Shown here piece after piece: positions 37,757 to 48,106 of a stretch of 64,000 nt of DNA. Each line of letters starts with the position of its first letter. The stretch's first letter is position 1. This DNA is from Fodinicurvata sediminis DSM 21159 (GTDB taxonomy: Bacteria > Pseudomonadota > Alphaproteobacteria > Kiloniellales > DSM-21159): the NCBI RefSeq assembly GCF_000420625.1, contig NZ_ATVH01000011.1:248001-312000 (forward strand), in the 5' to 3' direction. The position numbers were made by a program, and so were the translations under genes. Under the pieces are notes generated by a model. The model had not been told where the DNA came from. It searched no databases and saw nothing but the letters and a program-made list of their open reading frames with translations.

Positions 37757-38611
37757 TTACGCCTGTGTGTCAGATTGTTTCTTGTTTGAAGCCGCTGTGC
37801 TCTTGCCGGAACTGCTGGATGACTTGCTGCTGGATGCAGCCTTCCCTCCCCCGGTATTCGTCTTCCTGGTGGAGGAAGAGCGCGCGGCTGTATTTTTCGT
37901 CGCCTGGGTCGAGGCCTGGTTCGAACTCTTGCTAGCTGTGCCTTTCCGGGCTGTGCTTTTCTGGCTCGAATTGCTTCCGGATTTGGCTGTATTCGATGGC
38001 TTGCCGCTAGCCTTGGAGGACGATGTCTTCGGGCTTGAGGCTGCCTTGCTCTGAGTCCCCTTGGTTGTGGCAGCGGATGTCTTTGCCGCTCCCCCCTTCG
38101 CGGTCGCTGCAGTCGAAGACGTCTTGGTTCCAGCCTTGCTCCCTGACTTTTCTTCTTCAGCCTTCCCGTCCTCTGCCTTGTTGGACGAGGCTTTCAGTTC
38201 AGGCGAGGCTTCCTCGGATTCTGCAGTGCTCTTCTGGCCGCTCCGGCCTTTGCCTGTGGATTGGCTGGTCGAAGAAGATTTCGTGGACGATGACTTCGTA
38301 TCCGTTGATTGACGCGCCGTTCGATCGACGTCGCTCAATTCCTTGTTCAATTCTCCGTCGGGATCGATGGATTCCTCCACCATGCCCTTTAGCTTGCCCT
38401 TGCGAACGGATTCGATGGACTTCCTGGCTTCCTGAAGCTCGGAATCGCGCACGATCTCATCGAGTCCCGATTGGAACTCGCGCCCCATCGCACGCACCTT
38501 GCGCATCATGCGGCCTAAGCCTTGCAAGGCGCGTGGCAGGTCTTTCGGGCCGAGTATGATCAGCGCCAGAAAGACGACAAGAGCCATTTCACTCCAGCCG
38601 AAATCGAGCAT
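37757..38611 (-). CDS. tatB: Sec-independent translocase TatB with Lys/Ser-rich tail
   Basis: The first 95 residues are a normal TatB: MLDFGWSEMALVVFLALIILGPKDLP, an amphipathic helix and a charged stretch. The remaining roughly 180 residues are low-complexity, almost only Ser, Thr, Ala, Lys and Gly, strongly basic towards the end, like an H1-type tail. Ordinary TatB is about 130-180 residues. The tail should be cytoplasmic and disordered. It lies between tatA and tatC. Confidence 0.93.
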   Translation of the reverse strand: MLDFGWSEMALVVFLALIILGPKDLPRALQGLGRMMRKVRAMGREFQSGLDEIVRDSELQEARKSIESVRKGKLKGMVEESIDPDGELNKELSDVDRTARQSTDTKSSSTKSSSTSQSTGKGRSGQKSTAESEEASPELKASSNKAEDGKAEEEKSGSKAGTKTSSTAATAKGGAAKTSAATTKGTQSKAASSPKTSSSKASGKPSNTAKSGSNSSQKSTARKGTASKSSNQASTQATKNTAARSSSTRKTNTGGGKAASSSKSSSSSGKSTAASNKKQSDTQA

Positions 38612-38670
38612 GGGGACTGTCCTAGAGGGCCGTTGCCGGCGTCTGTGTCATCCGGGCCATGGAGCCCGGC

Positions 38671-38976
38671 TCAGCCGTTGGCGGCTTTCTGTTTCTTGTC
38701 TTCGTCGACCTTTTCGCTCTGCGCGGTCGAGGTTTCATCTCGGTTCAAGGCCGGCTTCTCACCGTCGTCTTCCTCTTCACCTTCGGACTTGTCCTCTTCC
38801 TTCATCCCGCGCTTGAACTGCGTGATGCCGCTGCCAAGGTCCTTCATGAGCTTGGGAATCTTGCCGCCACCGCCGAAAAGGATCAGCACGACAGCCAATA
38901 CGATCAGCCAGTGCCATATGCTGAACGAACCTGTGAAAGCAACCAAGATAATGTCTTCTGTCGGGATCGCACCCAT
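38671..38976 (-). CDS. tatA: Sec-independent translocase TatA with extended N-terminus
   Basis: The TatA core [26 protein letters not shown] with the amphipathic helix after it is clear. Before it lie 14 extra residues ([14 protein letters not shown]), absent from usual TatA, which starts at the MGxxSIWHW position. AGGAG seven bases before ATG 38976 supports the longer start and no later start codon precedes the core. The C-terminal third is acidic. It forms the pore-building subunit of the twin-arginine export system. Confidence 0.93.
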   Translation of the reverse strand: MGAIPTEDIILVAFTGSFSIWHWLIVLAVVLILFGGGGKIPKLMKDLGSGITQFKRGMKEEDKSEGEEEDDGEKPALNRDETSTAQSEKVDEDKKQKAANG

Positions 38977-39061
38977 AAGGGGTCTCCTGCTAATTCAACT
39001 TAAACCTCTGTTCGCCGAACTATCGCAAAAAGCTGTGCGCCCCGCAACGTATGTCCTGCAA

Positions 39062-40132
39062 TCAGTTCAAATCTGAATCGGGAAAAACGAAGGTTTGATT
39101 GAAATCCAGGTCCAGGCTGAAGGTTTCCCCTTCCGCCGGAAGAAAGCGTCCGGGCACACGCGCATGGAGATGCAGGGCTTCCTGCCCATTGTCGGCAACG
39201 GACAGATGCACCAGACTGCTGCGCCCAAGCAGCTTCGAAGTGATCACGCGTGCGGGACTGCGTCCCGATCCGGCATGCGCACCCGGCGGAATCAGCTTGA
39301 TGGCTTCCGGCCGGATAAGAATCTGCACCCCCTGCCCGTCCTTCAGGTTCTTTGCCTCCAGACGGCCGAGGGCCGTGTCGATCGCTCCATCGTGCGCCAC
39401 ACCCGTTAGCTGGTTCGTGTCATTGAGAAAGGAAGCGGCAAAGGCAGAAACTGGATTGTAGTAAAGGTCGACCGGGCGATCCGTCTGGACCAACTGCCCC
39501 TGATTCATCAGGGCAATCCGGTCCGACATGAACATCGCCTCCTCAGGGTCATGGGTGACCATCAAAGTGGCCGCCCCTGATTGCTTCAGGATATGCAGCG
39601 TCTGGTCCCTCACTTCATTCCGCAGGCGCATGTCCAGGCCGGAGAATGGCTCGTCAAGCAGGACAACGGCGGGTTTCGGCGCCAAGGCCCGTGCCAGGGC
39701 TATGCGCTGCTGCTGCCCACCCGAAAGGGTATGCGGATAGGCACTGCCGTAATTCTCCATGGAAACCTGCTGAAGCGCCTGCTTGACCAGCTTCTCGCGC
39801 ACTTCGCGAGGCTGTCCCTTCAGCCCGAAGGCCACGTTCTCCGCAACACTCAGGTGGGGAAAAAGGGCAAAATCCTGGAATACCAGCCCAACGTGGCGCT
39901 CCTCCGGGGACACATCGATCTTGCCGTCGGCAACGATTTCACCTGCCATGACGATACGCCCCTGTTGCAGGCGCTCAAGACCGGCTGCTAGCCGCAACAT
40001 CGTGGTCTTCCCGCAACCCGATGGGCCCAGAAGACAGACCAGTTCACCGCGATCGACAGTCAGGCTGACATCATCGACCGCCGTCACCTGGCCGAAGCGG
40101 TGGCGTACGGATTCGAAGGCAAGGGCTTCCAT
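39062..40132 (-). CDS. Orphan ABC transporter ATPase (FbpC/PotA type)
   Basis: The 356-residue ATPase has Walker A GPSGCGKTT, Q-loop VFQDFALFPHLSV, signature LSGGQQQR, Walker B VVLLDEPFSGLD, H-loop VTHDP and a C-terminal TOBE-like domain (about 240-350, IRPEAIKLIPPG). The layout fits ferric-iron or polyamine importers. No permease or binding protein is nearby. It sits between scpB and tatA, which are normally neighbours, so it looks like an insertion into a conserved block. Confidence 0.88.
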   Translation of the reverse strand: MEALAFESVRHRFGQVTAVDDVSLTVDRGELVCLLGPSGCGKTTMLRLAAGLERLQQGRIVMAGEIVADGKIDVSPEERHVGLVFQDFALFPHLSVAENVAFGLKGQPREVREKLVKQALQQVSMENYGSAYPHTLSGGQQQRIALARALAPKPAVVLLDEPFSGLDMRLRNEVRDQTLHILKQSGAATLMVTHDPEEAMFMSDRIALMNQGQLVQTDRPVDLYYNPVSAFAASFLNDTNQLTGVAHDGAIDTALGRLEAKNLKDGQGVQILIRPEAIKLIPPGAHAGSGRSPARVITSKLLGRSSLVHLSVADNGQEALHLHARVPGRFLPAEGETFSLDLDFNQTFVFPDSDLN

Positions 40133-40221
40133 CTAGGTCATCAACAGTTAGTGGAGAGGTTCATTCAGAACCTATGCGGCCAGACAGGGCAAGACAATCC
40201 ATAGCAAGAGCACACCTGAAT

Positions 40222-40992
40222 TCAGCTCCTGTCCTCACCCTCCGCTTCGGACTCCGCTTCATCCTCATCTTCCCAGGGTTTGACCGATGTCCGGGTCTCG
40301 CCGCTGTCGGATTCATTTCTGGAAAATTCGTCCTGGATAAGGGAGTGGAGTTCATCTTCATCCAGGCTGTCTTCTTCCTTGCCGTCGTCTGTGGCGCTGT
40401 CCTCCTGCCCGGCATCGGCCCCCAGCAACCCTCTTTCGCCCAGGGCCGTTATGGCCGGCCGGGTATCCAGCAAGCCGGCCGCCTTGAGTTCTTCCACACC
40501 CGGCAGAAGCGACAGGCTTTCCAACCCGAAATGGTCCAGGAAGGCTTCTGTCGTTCCCCATGTCAAAGGTCGCCCAGGGGTGCGCCGACGCCCCCTCGGC
40601 TTGATCCACGCGGACTCCAGCAAGGTGTCCAGGGTTCCCTTCGAAAGGCTGACACCGCGGATTTCCTCGATCTCGGCACGCGTGACGGGCTGGTGGTAGG
40701 CAATGATAGCCAGGGTATCCACAGCCGCCTTGGATAGCTTTTTGTGGGTTGTCTTTTCACGTCGAAGATAGGGACCCAGATCGGCGGCTGTTCGGAAAGC
40801 CCAGGCATTGTTGACCTGCTCAAGTACGACGCCCCGATTGGCATACTGTGCCTGCAACGTCTGAAGCAGTGCTGCCAGATCGATATCTTCGGGAAAATAG
40901 ATCGCCAGTTGCTTCTCGGTCAGGGGTTCTGCTGACGCGAAGAGGGTAGCCTCCAGCAATCTCAATGCCTTGAAATTCTGATCTTCATACAT
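40222..40992 (-). CDS. scpB: Segregation and condensation protein B
   Basis: The protein has the tandem winged-helix ScpB fold, with LRLLEATLFASAEPLT at the start and the signature AVDTLAIIAYHQPVTRAEIEEIRG in the middle. It binds ScpA and SMC to organise chromosomes. A long acidic C-terminal tail (about the last 60 residues) is added. The frame extends upstream into scpA, but ATG 40992, four bases after the scpA stop, is preferred (256 residues). Confidence 0.93.
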   Translation of the reverse strand: MYEDQNFKALRLLEATLFASAEPLTEKQLAIYFPEDIDLAALLQTLQAQYANRGVVLEQVNNAWAFRTAADLGPYLRREKTTHKKLSKAAVDTLAIIAYHQPVTRAEIEEIRGVSLSKGTLDTLLESAWIKPRGRRRTPGRPLTWGTTEAFLDHFGLESLSLLPGVEELKAAGLLDTRPAITALGERGLLGADAGQEDSATDDGKEEDSLDEDELHSLIQDEFSRNESDSGETRTSVKPWEDEDEAESEAEGEDRS

Positions 40993-40996
40993 TGAA

Positions 40997-41809
40997 TCAA
41001 CTGTCTTCAATGCTCTCGGTTGTGTCGCATGCGCGCAAGTAGATGGGGCCGAAAGTTCCGTCCTGACGTATCTCCAACTGACCCGACTTGCAAAGCTCCA
41101 GACTGGCCACAAAGGTGCTGGCCACGGCCGAACGGCGAGAGAGGCCATCCTGCAAATCGTAAGGCAGGAAGTTCATCAAGGTGTGCCAGCCCGGCATTTT
41201 CCCCACCAGCCCGGAAAGCCGCTTGATGGCGTTTTCGACCGAATAGAGATTGAGCGAGAGCACGCGTAGCGACGACGGCGCCGTATTCCGCGCGCGCATG
41301 GTCCCATAGGCCTGCAACAGGTCATACAGGCTGACGTCATATACTACGCGCTGTTCAGGAGACAGGTCTTCAGGCATACCCCGGCACCAACGCAATTGCC
41401 CCAGCTGCGGCCGACCCAAAAGCTCCGCGCCCGCAGTCTGCATCGCCTCCAGGCGCTGCAGCTGGTATCTCAGGGCCGCCGCCATTTCGGGTCCGGTTGG
41501 CTGCTCCTCTCCGTCTTCGGGTTCGGGAAGCAGAAGGCGGGACTTCAGATAGGCCAGCCAAGCCGCCATGACCAGATAATCTGCCGCCAGTTCAAGGCGT
41601 AGCTGGCGAGCCGCCCGGATGAACTCAAGATACTGCTCGGCCAATGCCAGGATGGAAATGCGAGTCAAGTCGACCTTCTGCTCGCGCGACAGCTGCAGCA
41701 GAACGTCAATCGGCCCTTCGAAGCCTTCCAGGTCCAGGCGCAGTCGCTCCCCGTCCTGAAGGTTCGTTGCCTCGTTCCTATCGTCCTCGGCAAATTCCTG
41801 GCCGGTCAA
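40997..41809 (-). CDS. scpA: Segregation and condensation protein A
   Basis: The 270-residue kleisin has the N-terminal LDLEGFEGPIDVLLQLSREQKVDL, YLVMAAWLAYLKSRLLLP, and the C-terminal winged helix around VASTFVASLELCKSGQLEIRQ. It bridges the SMC heads. It overlaps nagZ by four bases (ATGA) and is followed closely by scpB. Confidence 0.95.
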   Translation of the reverse strand: MTGQEFAEDDRNEATNLQDGERLRLDLEGFEGPIDVLLQLSREQKVDLTRISILALAEQYLEFIRAARQLRLELAADYLVMAAWLAYLKSRLLLPEPEDGEEQPTGPEMAAALRYQLQRLEAMQTAGAELLGRPQLGQLRWCRGMPEDLSPEQRVVYDVSLYDLLQAYGTMRARNTAPSSLRVLSLNLYSVENAIKRLSGLVGKMPGWHTLMNFLPYDLQDGLSRRSAVASTFVASLELCKSGQLEIRQDGTFGPIYLRACDTTESIEDS

Positions 41810-42834
41810 GACAGGAGTTCCTCCAATTCCTCCACGGCATCCCGGAATGCTAACCCGTCACCTCGAGGAAGTTGAAAACTTTTTTCCAAGCGCTCCAACG
41901 CCGCGGCTGTCATCGGGCCGGCCGCGGCCGCCACAGCTTGCATTTCCTTTGAATCGCCGTTGCAATGCAAGACGACATCACAGCCTGCGGCCAGGGCCTT
42001 GGTTGTACGGGCGGCAAAATCCCCTTCCAGCGCCTTCATGGAGATATCGTCGGACAGCAACAGCCCGTCAAAGCCGATCGCCTCGCGAATGACGTCCTGA
42101 ATCATGCGCGGCGAGGTCGTTGCCGGATTCACGTCATCGATAGCCTCATAGACCACATGGGCTGTCATCGCCCAGGGCAACCAGGCCAGATTCCGGAACG
42201 GCCGGAAATCTGAAGAGTCCAGCTGCTCAAGCGTGGCTGTCACTCTGGGCAGACTCTCATGACTGTCCACCAATGCACGCCCATGCCCGGGGATATGTTT
42301 GGCCACGGGCAAGATGCCGCCGGCAAGAAGGCCACGGGAGACAGCCTCACCCAGCACCGTTACCTGCTCGACATCTGCCCCGAAGGAACGGTCTCCAATA
42401 ATGTCGTGGGCACCGGCAAAGCGCAGATCCAGACAGGGAAGGCAATCAACCGAAATGCCGAGTTCGGAAAGTTCATGAGCGATCGTGTAGCCATGCAGCC
42501 AGGCCGCCCGGCCGGCTTTCTCCGGTGACTGCTCCCAAAGCAGCCCAAAGGGCTCTGCCGGTGGAAGTTGGCGCCACTGGGGTGGCTTCAGGCGCTGCAC
42601 ACGCCCGCCCTCCTGGTCGATCAGCACAGGCGCGGACTGGCGGCCGACCGTCGCCCGCAGGTCTTCGACGAGACCATGAACCTGGTCCGGAGACTCGATG
42701 TTCCGTGCAAACAGAATGAAGCCCAGTGGGTCCACTTCTTCGAAAAATCGGCGTTCCTCATGAGTGAGCCGGGGCCCCTCACAGCCGAAAATGATGGCAC
42801 GTGGCGCCGCAAAGTCTTTCATCTCATCGATCAT
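41806..42834 (-). CDS. nagZ: Beta-N-acetylhexosaminidase NagZ
   Basis: The GH3 cytoplasmic enzyme trims GlcNAc from anhydro-muropeptides in cell-wall recycling. KHIPGHGRALVDSH carries the Asp-His catalytic dyad and LLLSDDISMKAL the nucleophile Asp. The frame is open 17 codons upstream, but ATG 42834 overlaps the SPOR gene stop (ATGA) and matches the family start (342 residues). Confidence 0.95.
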   Translation of the reverse strand: MIDEMKDFAAPRAIIFGCEGPRLTHEERRFFEEVDPLGFILFARNIESPDQVHGLVEDLRATVGRQSAPVLIDQEGGRVQRLKPPQWRQLPPAEPFGLLWEQSPEKAGRAAWLHGYTIAHELSELGISVDCLPCLDLRFAGAHDIIGDRSFGADVEQVTVLGEAVSRGLLAGGILPVAKHIPGHGRALVDSHESLPRVTATLEQLDSSDFRPFRNLAWLPWAMTAHVVYEAIDDVNPATTSPRMIQDVIREAIGFDGLLLSDDISMKALEGDFAARTTKALAAGCDVVLHCNGDSKEMQAVAAAAGPMTAAALERLEKSFQLPRGDGLAFRDAVEELEELLS

Positions 42835-43790
42835 TGCGGACTTCTGACGAGGCAGGCCTGATCCCTTGACTTGAGATCCTCGCACAGCGTTTCCGCCGCC
42901 TGCTCGTCCGAAAACGGCCCAGCCTGGATGCGATAGTAAACCCCCTGCTCCCCCAGTTCGGCTCGCTCGATATTCAGCGACAGCGACCCCAACAGGGCTT
43001 CATGCTTGGCTTGCAGTCTCTGCCACTCGGCCTCTGCCGCCTCGGTGGAGCGCACGGCCGCCAGCTGGATACGGAAACCCTGGGCAACGGACTGACTGCT
43101 GACGGAAGGCTCTTGTGTTGCATCCTCCTCGGTTGCAGCTTCCTCCGCTCCCGCCTCAACGTCCTCAACGTCCTCAGCGGCTTCTTCGGAAGAGGCCGTC
43201 TCGCCTTCACCTTCTACCGAAGCCTCAGTCAGATCCTCAGGCGTCTCACCTGTATCCGAGGATTCTGCTTCACCAGCTTCCTCGGAAGCCGCACTTGTTT
43301 CCTCTGTTTCTGTTTCCTCGGCAGTGGTCTGCTGCAGTTCCTCTTCCCCCGCTGCATCCAATTCGGCCGTCGCTTCTTCCGTCGGCTCTTGGGACGCTTC
43401 AGTCTCTTCGCGTTCAACCGGCTCTTCAGGGGGTGGCAGCAGGCGCTCCACCTCCTGTCCCTCACCCTGACCGTTTCCGGGATTCAGGACCAGAGTATCC
43501 TGATAGGGCACTTCCATGCCGCCAGGATTCTCGGGGCGCTCCTTTTCCGGTCCTTCCGGCGCCTCGACTATGGGAATGGCTTCGGAAGCACCATCACTGC
43601 GCCCCCAGGAATAGGCATACCAGACAATACCCGCAAAAAGCAGAAAGCCGAGGACGGCGATAACAGCAGGAATCAGGCGACGTGGGCCTCGTCCATCGCC
43701 TTTCTTCTTGCGCGTCGTCCGCTGCTCCCCCTGAAGCTCTCCCGGAGAGGCTTCATCATTCCAGGAAAAGCGGGGATCATAGGTCATCAA
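42831..43790 (-). CDS. SPOR-domain membrane protein with acidic linker
   Basis: The 319-residue bitopic protein has a basic cytoplasmic N-terminus ([14 protein letters not shown]), one membrane helix (about 38-60), a periplasmic linker of about 160 residues made mostly of Glu, Ala, Thr and Ser, and a C-terminal SPOR domain (about 240-319). SPOR domains bind denuded peptidoglycan at division sites. The gene overlaps argS and nagZ by four bases each. Confidence 0.9.
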   Translation of the reverse strand: MMTYDPRFSWNDEASPGELQGEQRTTRKKKGDGRGPRRLIPAVIAVLGFLLFAGIVWYAYSWGRSDGASEAIPIVEAPEGPEKERPENPGGMEVPYQDTLVLNPGNGQGEGQEVERLLPPPEEPVEREETEASQEPTEEATAELDAAGEEELQQTTAEETETEETSAASEEAGEAESSDTGETPEDLTEASVEGEGETASSEEAAEDVEDVEAGAEEAATEEDATQEPSVSSQSVAQGFRIQLAAVRSTEAAEAEWQRLQAKHEALLGSLSLNIERAELGEQGVYYRIQAGPFSDEQAAETLCEDLKSRDQACLVRSPQ

Positions 43791-45541
43791 CGCATCTCCT
43801 CGACAGGGCGCACCCCAAAGATCTTGAGGCCGGACGCAATGACCAGCGCCACGGCCTGCAGCATGGCCAGGCGCGCCTGGGTCAGTTCCGGATCGGCTGG
43901 CAGAAGAAAGCGCAATTCCTCATTGTCCTTGCCTTTCGTCCAGAGGCCATGGAAATCCGATGCAAGATCGTTCAAGTAAAAAGCGATCCTGTGCGGTTCA
44001 TAAGCCTGTGCCGAAGCTTCCACGAGGCGCGGCCAGTTTGCCAATCTTTTAATCACGGCCAATTCCGCGGAGTCGGTCAAGCGATGCAGGGGTGCGTCCG
44101 ACAATTGACTCAAGCCTTGACCGAGTGAAGGCAGCTCCCTTTCCGCATGACGCAGCACCGAACGTATGCGCGCATGCGCATACTGTACGTAGAACACGGG
44201 ATTGTCCTTGGACTCCTCCATCACTCGCGCCAGGTCAAAGTCCAGAGGCGCGTCGTTCTTGCGGGTCAGCATGATGAAGCGCAGGACATCCTTGCCCACT
44301 TCATCCACAACTTCACGCAATGTGATAAAGTTGCCGGACCGCTTGGACATCTTGATCTCTTCGCCATCACGGGTCAGCTTCACCAGTTGGCAGAGGATGA
44401 TGTGCAATGCCGTGCTGTCATCCGTCAGGGCCTTGATGGCCGCCTTCATCCGCTTGACGTAACCGCCGTGATCGGCCCCCAGAACGTCGATCAGGGTATT
44501 GCTCCCCCTGTTCGCTTTGTCCAGGTGATAGGCCATGTCATTGGCGAAATAGGTCCAGGAGCCGTCAGACTTCAGGATCGGCCGGTCCACGTCGTCGCCG
44601 AAATCGGTTGCCCGGAACAAGGTCTGTGGCCTGGGTTCCCAATCCTCGGGCTTCTTGCCCTTGGGCGGCTCCAGAACGCCGGTGTAGAGCAGGTCCTTCT
44701 CCTTCAAGCGGTCCACTACGGCCTGAACCGCACCGTCTTCGACCAGTTCCTTCTCTGAACGGATGACATCATGTTCGATGCCAACGGCCTTCAGATCTTC
44801 ACGGATCAGGGCCATCATGTGATCGACGGCAAAACTGCGAACTGGACCCAGCCATTCGGACTCCGCGCATTCAGCCCATTTCCGGCCATCACGCTCAACC
44901 AGGGCCTGGCCCACATCACGGAGATAGGCACCAGGATACATGCCTTCCGGAATCTCTCCGATCTCCTCGCCCAGGGCTTCGCGATAGCGCAGATGGACGG
45001 AACGGGCCAGGGTATCCACCTGCCCGCCGGCATCGTTTACGTAGTACTCCCGGGTCACCCTGTGTCCGGTTTTCTGAAGCAGCGACGCCAGGGCATCACC
45101 GACCACGGCACCGCGGGCATGTCCTACGGTCAAGGGGCCTGTCGGATTGGCCGAGACATACTCCACGTTCACGGACTGCCCTTCGCCGATCCGTGAGGCT
45201 CCGTAGGCTTCTCCTGTGGCCAGGATCGCCGAGAGCACTGAATGCCAGTAGGCATCGGTCAGTCGCAGATTGATGAAGCCAGGTCCCGCGATCTCGACGG
45301 CTTCCACGCCCTCAAGTCCTCGCAGTCTATCGGCAATCATGTCCGCCAGTTCACGCGGCTTCTGGCCAGCCTGCTTGGCGAGAACCATGGCTGCATTGGT
45401 CGAGAGATCCCCGTGGTCCGGGTCGCGCGGTGGTTCCACGGTCACACGTGTCAGGTCCAGGCTGGACGGCAGTGAACCTTCCTTGCCGAGCGATTCGATC
45501 GATGTACGAAGACTGCCCTCGAATGTACTGAAGATATTCAT
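43787..45541 (-). CDS. argS: Arginyl-tRNA synthetase
   Basis: The class I synthetase has the HIGH-equivalent in [13 protein letters not shown] and KMSKS-equivalent KMSKRSGNF, with the N-terminal Arg-S add-1 domain and a C-terminal DALR anticodon-binding domain. The frame extends five codons to a TTG, but ATG 45541 (MNIFSTF, 584 residues) is preferred. It charges tRNA(Arg). It lies 11 bases after dgt. Confidence 0.96.
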   Translation of the reverse strand: MNIFSTFEGSLRTSIESLGKEGSLPSSLDLTRVTVEPPRDPDHGDLSTNAAMVLAKQAGQKPRELADMIADRLRGLEGVEAVEIAGPGFINLRLTDAYWHSVLSAILATGEAYGASRIGEGQSVNVEYVSANPTGPLTVGHARGAVVGDALASLLQKTGHRVTREYYVNDAGGQVDTLARSVHLRYREALGEEIGEIPEGMYPGAYLRDVGQALVERDGRKWAECAESEWLGPVRSFAVDHMMALIREDLKAVGIEHDVIRSEKELVEDGAVQAVVDRLKEKDLLYTGVLEPPKGKKPEDWEPRPQTLFRATDFGDDVDRPILKSDGSWTYFANDMAYHLDKANRGSNTLIDVLGADHGGYVKRMKAAIKALTDDSTALHIILCQLVKLTRDGEEIKMSKRSGNFITLREVVDEVGKDVLRFIMLTRKNDAPLDFDLARVMEESKDNPVFYVQYAHARIRSVLRHAERELPSLGQGLSQLSDAPLHRLTDSAELAVIKRLANWPRLVEASAQAYEPHRIAFYLNDLASDFHGLWTKGKDNEELRFLLPADPELTQARLAMLQAVALVIASGLKIFGVRPVEEMR

Positions 45542-45552
45542 CTTTTCTTTGA

Positions 45553-46716
45553 TCAAAGCCGAATGTAGGGATTGAAGAGTGTCTCGTGGGATTCCAGTGC
45601 GTAGCGATCCGTCATACCGGCAACATAATCCGCGACGATCCGTGCCCTTTGGCTCTGGGAAGCAGAGATGTCAAGCTTGCTTTGCCAGTCGTGAGGCAGG
45701 CAATTGGGCTCGTCCAGGTAGACCTGGAACAGCTGCTTCAGGACGCGCCGCGCCTTCGAGGTAATGCGATTCACCTGGTAATGACGATACATGCGCTGAA
45801 ACAGGAAGCTGCGCAGCGTCTCGATGTCCTTGCGCATCTGCTCGGAGAAGGCGACCAGCGGACCTGATTGGGCTCTCACCGCATCGGCGCTGTCCGGCGC
45901 ATGGTCTTCCAGGCGCCTTTTGGTTTCCTGCAGCAGATCATTGACCATGGCGTCGATCAGGCGACGGATGACCTCATGCACAAGGCGCCCTTCGTCGATC
46001 CGTGGATGGGACTCTCGCACCTGATGGAACAGGCGTCCCAGCATGGGAAGATCCAGCAGTTCATCAATCGTGAACAGCTGGGCGCGCAGCCCATCGGCCA
46101 GATCGTGATTCACATAGGCAATATCATCCGCCAGGGCGGCAACCTGGGCCTCCATGCTGGCATGACTGTCCAGTTCCAGGTCGAACTCCCGGCAGAAAGT
46201 CTTCAAGCTGTCACGGGGATTTGTGACGGGACCATTGTGCTTGGCCACCCCTTCCAGCGTTTCCCAGGTCAGGTTCAAACCGTCGAACGCTGCATAGCGT
46301 TCCTCGAGCAAGGTCAGGATGCGAAAGGTTTGTTCGTTGTGATCGAAACCACCATGGCCTTCCATCGACTCTTTCAGGGCATCCTCGCCTGCATGCCCAA
46401 AGGGCGTATGTCCAAGATCATGCGCCAGGGCCACTGCCTCGGCCAGATCCTCGTTGAGCTGCAATTGACGACTGATGGAACGGGCGATCTGGGCCACTTC
46501 GACGGAGTGGGTAAGACGGGTTCTGTAGTAGTCGCCTTCATGGTAGACGAAAACCTGGGTCTTGTATTGCAGCTTGCGGAACGCCCCGGAATGGATAATC
46601 CGGTCTCGGTCCCGTTGAAACACGGAGCGTGTGCGGCTTTCCTCTTCAGGTAGCCTGCGGCCGCGCGTTCGATTCGGAACGCACGCATAGGACGCGAAAG
46701 TGGCAGGATTCATCAT
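45553..46716 (-). CDS. dgt: dGTP triphosphohydrolase-like HD protein
   Basis: The HD-domain protein has the metal ligands in [10 protein letters not shown] and [15 protein letters not shown], and the N-terminal [26 protein letters not shown] typical of the dGTPase type 2 group. It would cleave dNTPs to deoxynucleosides and triphosphate. ATG 46716 or 46713 fits the family start; the open frame reaches 46755. It is divergent from erpA, an arrangement common in alphaproteobacteria. Confidence 0.9.
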   Translation of the reverse strand: MMNPATFASYACVPNRTRGRRLPEEESRTRSVFQRDRDRIIHSGAFRKLQYKTQVFVYHEGDYYRTRLTHSVEVAQIARSISRQLQLNEDLAEAVALAHDLGHTPFGHAGEDALKESMEGHGGFDHNEQTFRILTLLEERYAAFDGLNLTWETLEGVAKHNGPVTNPRDSLKTFCREFDLELDSHASMEAQVAALADDIAYVNHDLADGLRAQLFTIDELLDLPMLGRLFHQVRESHPRIDEGRLVHEVIRRLIDAMVNDLLQETKRRLEDHAPDSADAVRAQSGPLVAFSEQMRKDIETLRSFLFQRMYRHYQVNRITSKARRVLKQLFQVYLDEPNCLPHDWQSKLDISASQSQRARIVADYVAGMTDRYALESHETLFNPYIRL

Positions 46717-46836
46717 GATAGTAACCAGACTACGGATGCTGGTGTGGACAGACAATTGCGACTTTAGGCGTGCCTCCCTTTAATCACAAAGCATTCTGGA
46801 TTACATCTAGGAGAACAGATTCAAGAGGACGTGATC

Positions 46837-47205
46837 ATGACGGCCATTACCGAAACGCCAGAAACGCTTGAGCCGCAGGACGGCCTTGTCCTGAGCGAGA
46901 GTGCCGCCAGGCGCATCAACACCCTGGCAGAGGCCGAGGAAACACCGAACATGATGCTGCGCATCACCGTCTCTGGCGGCGGGTGCAGCGGCTTTCAGTA
47001 TTCCTTTGCCTTCGACGACAAGGTGAATGAAGACGACCGTCTCTTCGAACGTGATGGTGCCAAGGTGGTCGTCGATTCCATTTCACTGGAGCTTCTGGAA
47101 GGCTCGCAGGTGGATTTCATCGAAGATTTGATTGGTTCCTACTTTGCCATCAACAATCCCAATGCCAGCTCTTCCTGCGGCTGTGGCACCAGCTTCTCGA
47201 TCTGA
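46837..47205 (+). CDS. erpA: Iron-sulfur cluster insertion protein ErpA
   Basis: The A-type carrier has the three conserved cysteines in GGGCSGFQY and SSSCGCGTSF. It passes Fe-S clusters to apoproteins. GAGGA seven bases before ATG 46837 fixes the start over GTG 46831 (122 residues). ErpA is preferred to IscA because no isc or suf gene is adjacent and the erpA-xth-dgt grouping is common. Confidence 0.9.
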   Translation: MTAITETPETLEPQDGLVLSESAARRINTLAEAEETPNMMLRITVSGGGCSGFQYSFAFDDKVNEDDRLFERDGAKVVVDSISLELLEGSQVDFIEDLIGSYFAINNPNASSSCGCGTSFSI

Positions 47206-47298
47206 GGGCCACTCCTGCCGGCACAGAGCGTTCCAGGCTGAACAATGGCGGCATCGGTGCTATAACGCCGGTGCCGTTTTCAGATTCGAAGGATTGTC

Positions 47299-48078
47299 AT
47301 GGTCAAGCTTGCCGCCTGGAACGTGAACTCCATCAAGGCCCGCCTTCCCAATGTACTGGCATGGCTGGACGAGGTGGCCCCCGATGTCCTGCTGTTGCAG
47401 GAACTGAAATGCCAGGACGAGAACTTTCCGCGCATGGAGCTCGAGGAGAAAGGGTACCACTGCCTTGTGCGTGGACAGAAAAGCTATAACGGTGTTGCCA
47501 TCCTTTCCCGAGAGGAAATCCAGGATCCGCTATACGAACTGCCCGGCGATGACGGCAACGACGGCCAGGCGCGCTATCTGGAAGCCACCACCTTTGGCCT
47601 GCGCGTAGCGTCCATATATCTTCCGAACGGCAATCCCCTGGGCGGCGAGAAGTTCACCTACAAACTGAAGTGGATGCAGCGCCTGCTCGATCATGCCAGA
47701 GGGCTGCTTGAAAGCGAACACCCGGTCGTCCTGGGCGGAGACTACAACGTGATACCCGAAGAACGGGATTGCTACGATGTCGAAGCTTGGCGGCACGACG
47801 CCCTTTTCCAACCGGAAAGCCGGGCAGCTCTGCGCAGAATTCTCTATAGCGGCTATACCGATGGATACCGCGCCCTGTATCCGGCCGAGTCCCGTGCCTT
47901 CACCTACTGGGATTACCAGAAAGGTGCCTGGGACAACGACCACGGCATCCGTATCGATCACCTTCTGCTCTCGCCACAAGCCGCCGACCGACTGGAAGAC
48001 TGTGGCATAGACCGGACTCCCAGAGGTCGGGAAAAGGCTTCGGACCACACACCGATCTGGTGCGAAGTGGCGGCCTGA
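47299..48078 (+). CDS. xth: Exodeoxyribonuclease III
   Basis: The 259-residue AP endonuclease/3'-5' exonuclease has the EEP-fold motifs AAWNVNSIKAR, LLLQELKC (metal Glu), GGDYNVIPEE and the C-terminal RIDHLLLS and SDHTPIW. It acts in base-excision repair. It lies 94 bases after erpA and 28 before the rhomboid gene. Confidence 0.95.
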   Translation: MVKLAAWNVNSIKARLPNVLAWLDEVAPDVLLLQELKCQDENFPRMELEEKGYHCLVRGQKSYNGVAILSREEIQDPLYELPGDDGNDGQARYLEATTFGLRVASIYLPNGNPLGGEKFTYKLKWMQRLLDHARGLLESEHPVVLGGDYNVIPEERDCYDVEAWRHDALFQPESRAALRRILYSGYTDGYRALYPAESRAFTYWDYQKGAWDNDHGIRIDHLLLSPQAADRLEDCGIDRTPRGREKASDHTPIWCEVAA

Positions 48079-48106
48079 ACCGCTACGGACAAGCGGGCAT
48101 AGCGCC

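Noticed and set aside
36900-38054. Rightward open frame of 384 codons antisense to tatC and tatB
   Set aside because: It lies opposite two certain genes, is arbitrary in composition, and reflects the GC-rich third-position pattern of the real strand.
43115-43663. Rightward frame antisense to the acidic linker of the SPOR protein
   Set aside because: Its Leu/Pro/Arg-rich translation is simply the reverse strand of a Glu/Ala/Ser-rich repeat-like linker.
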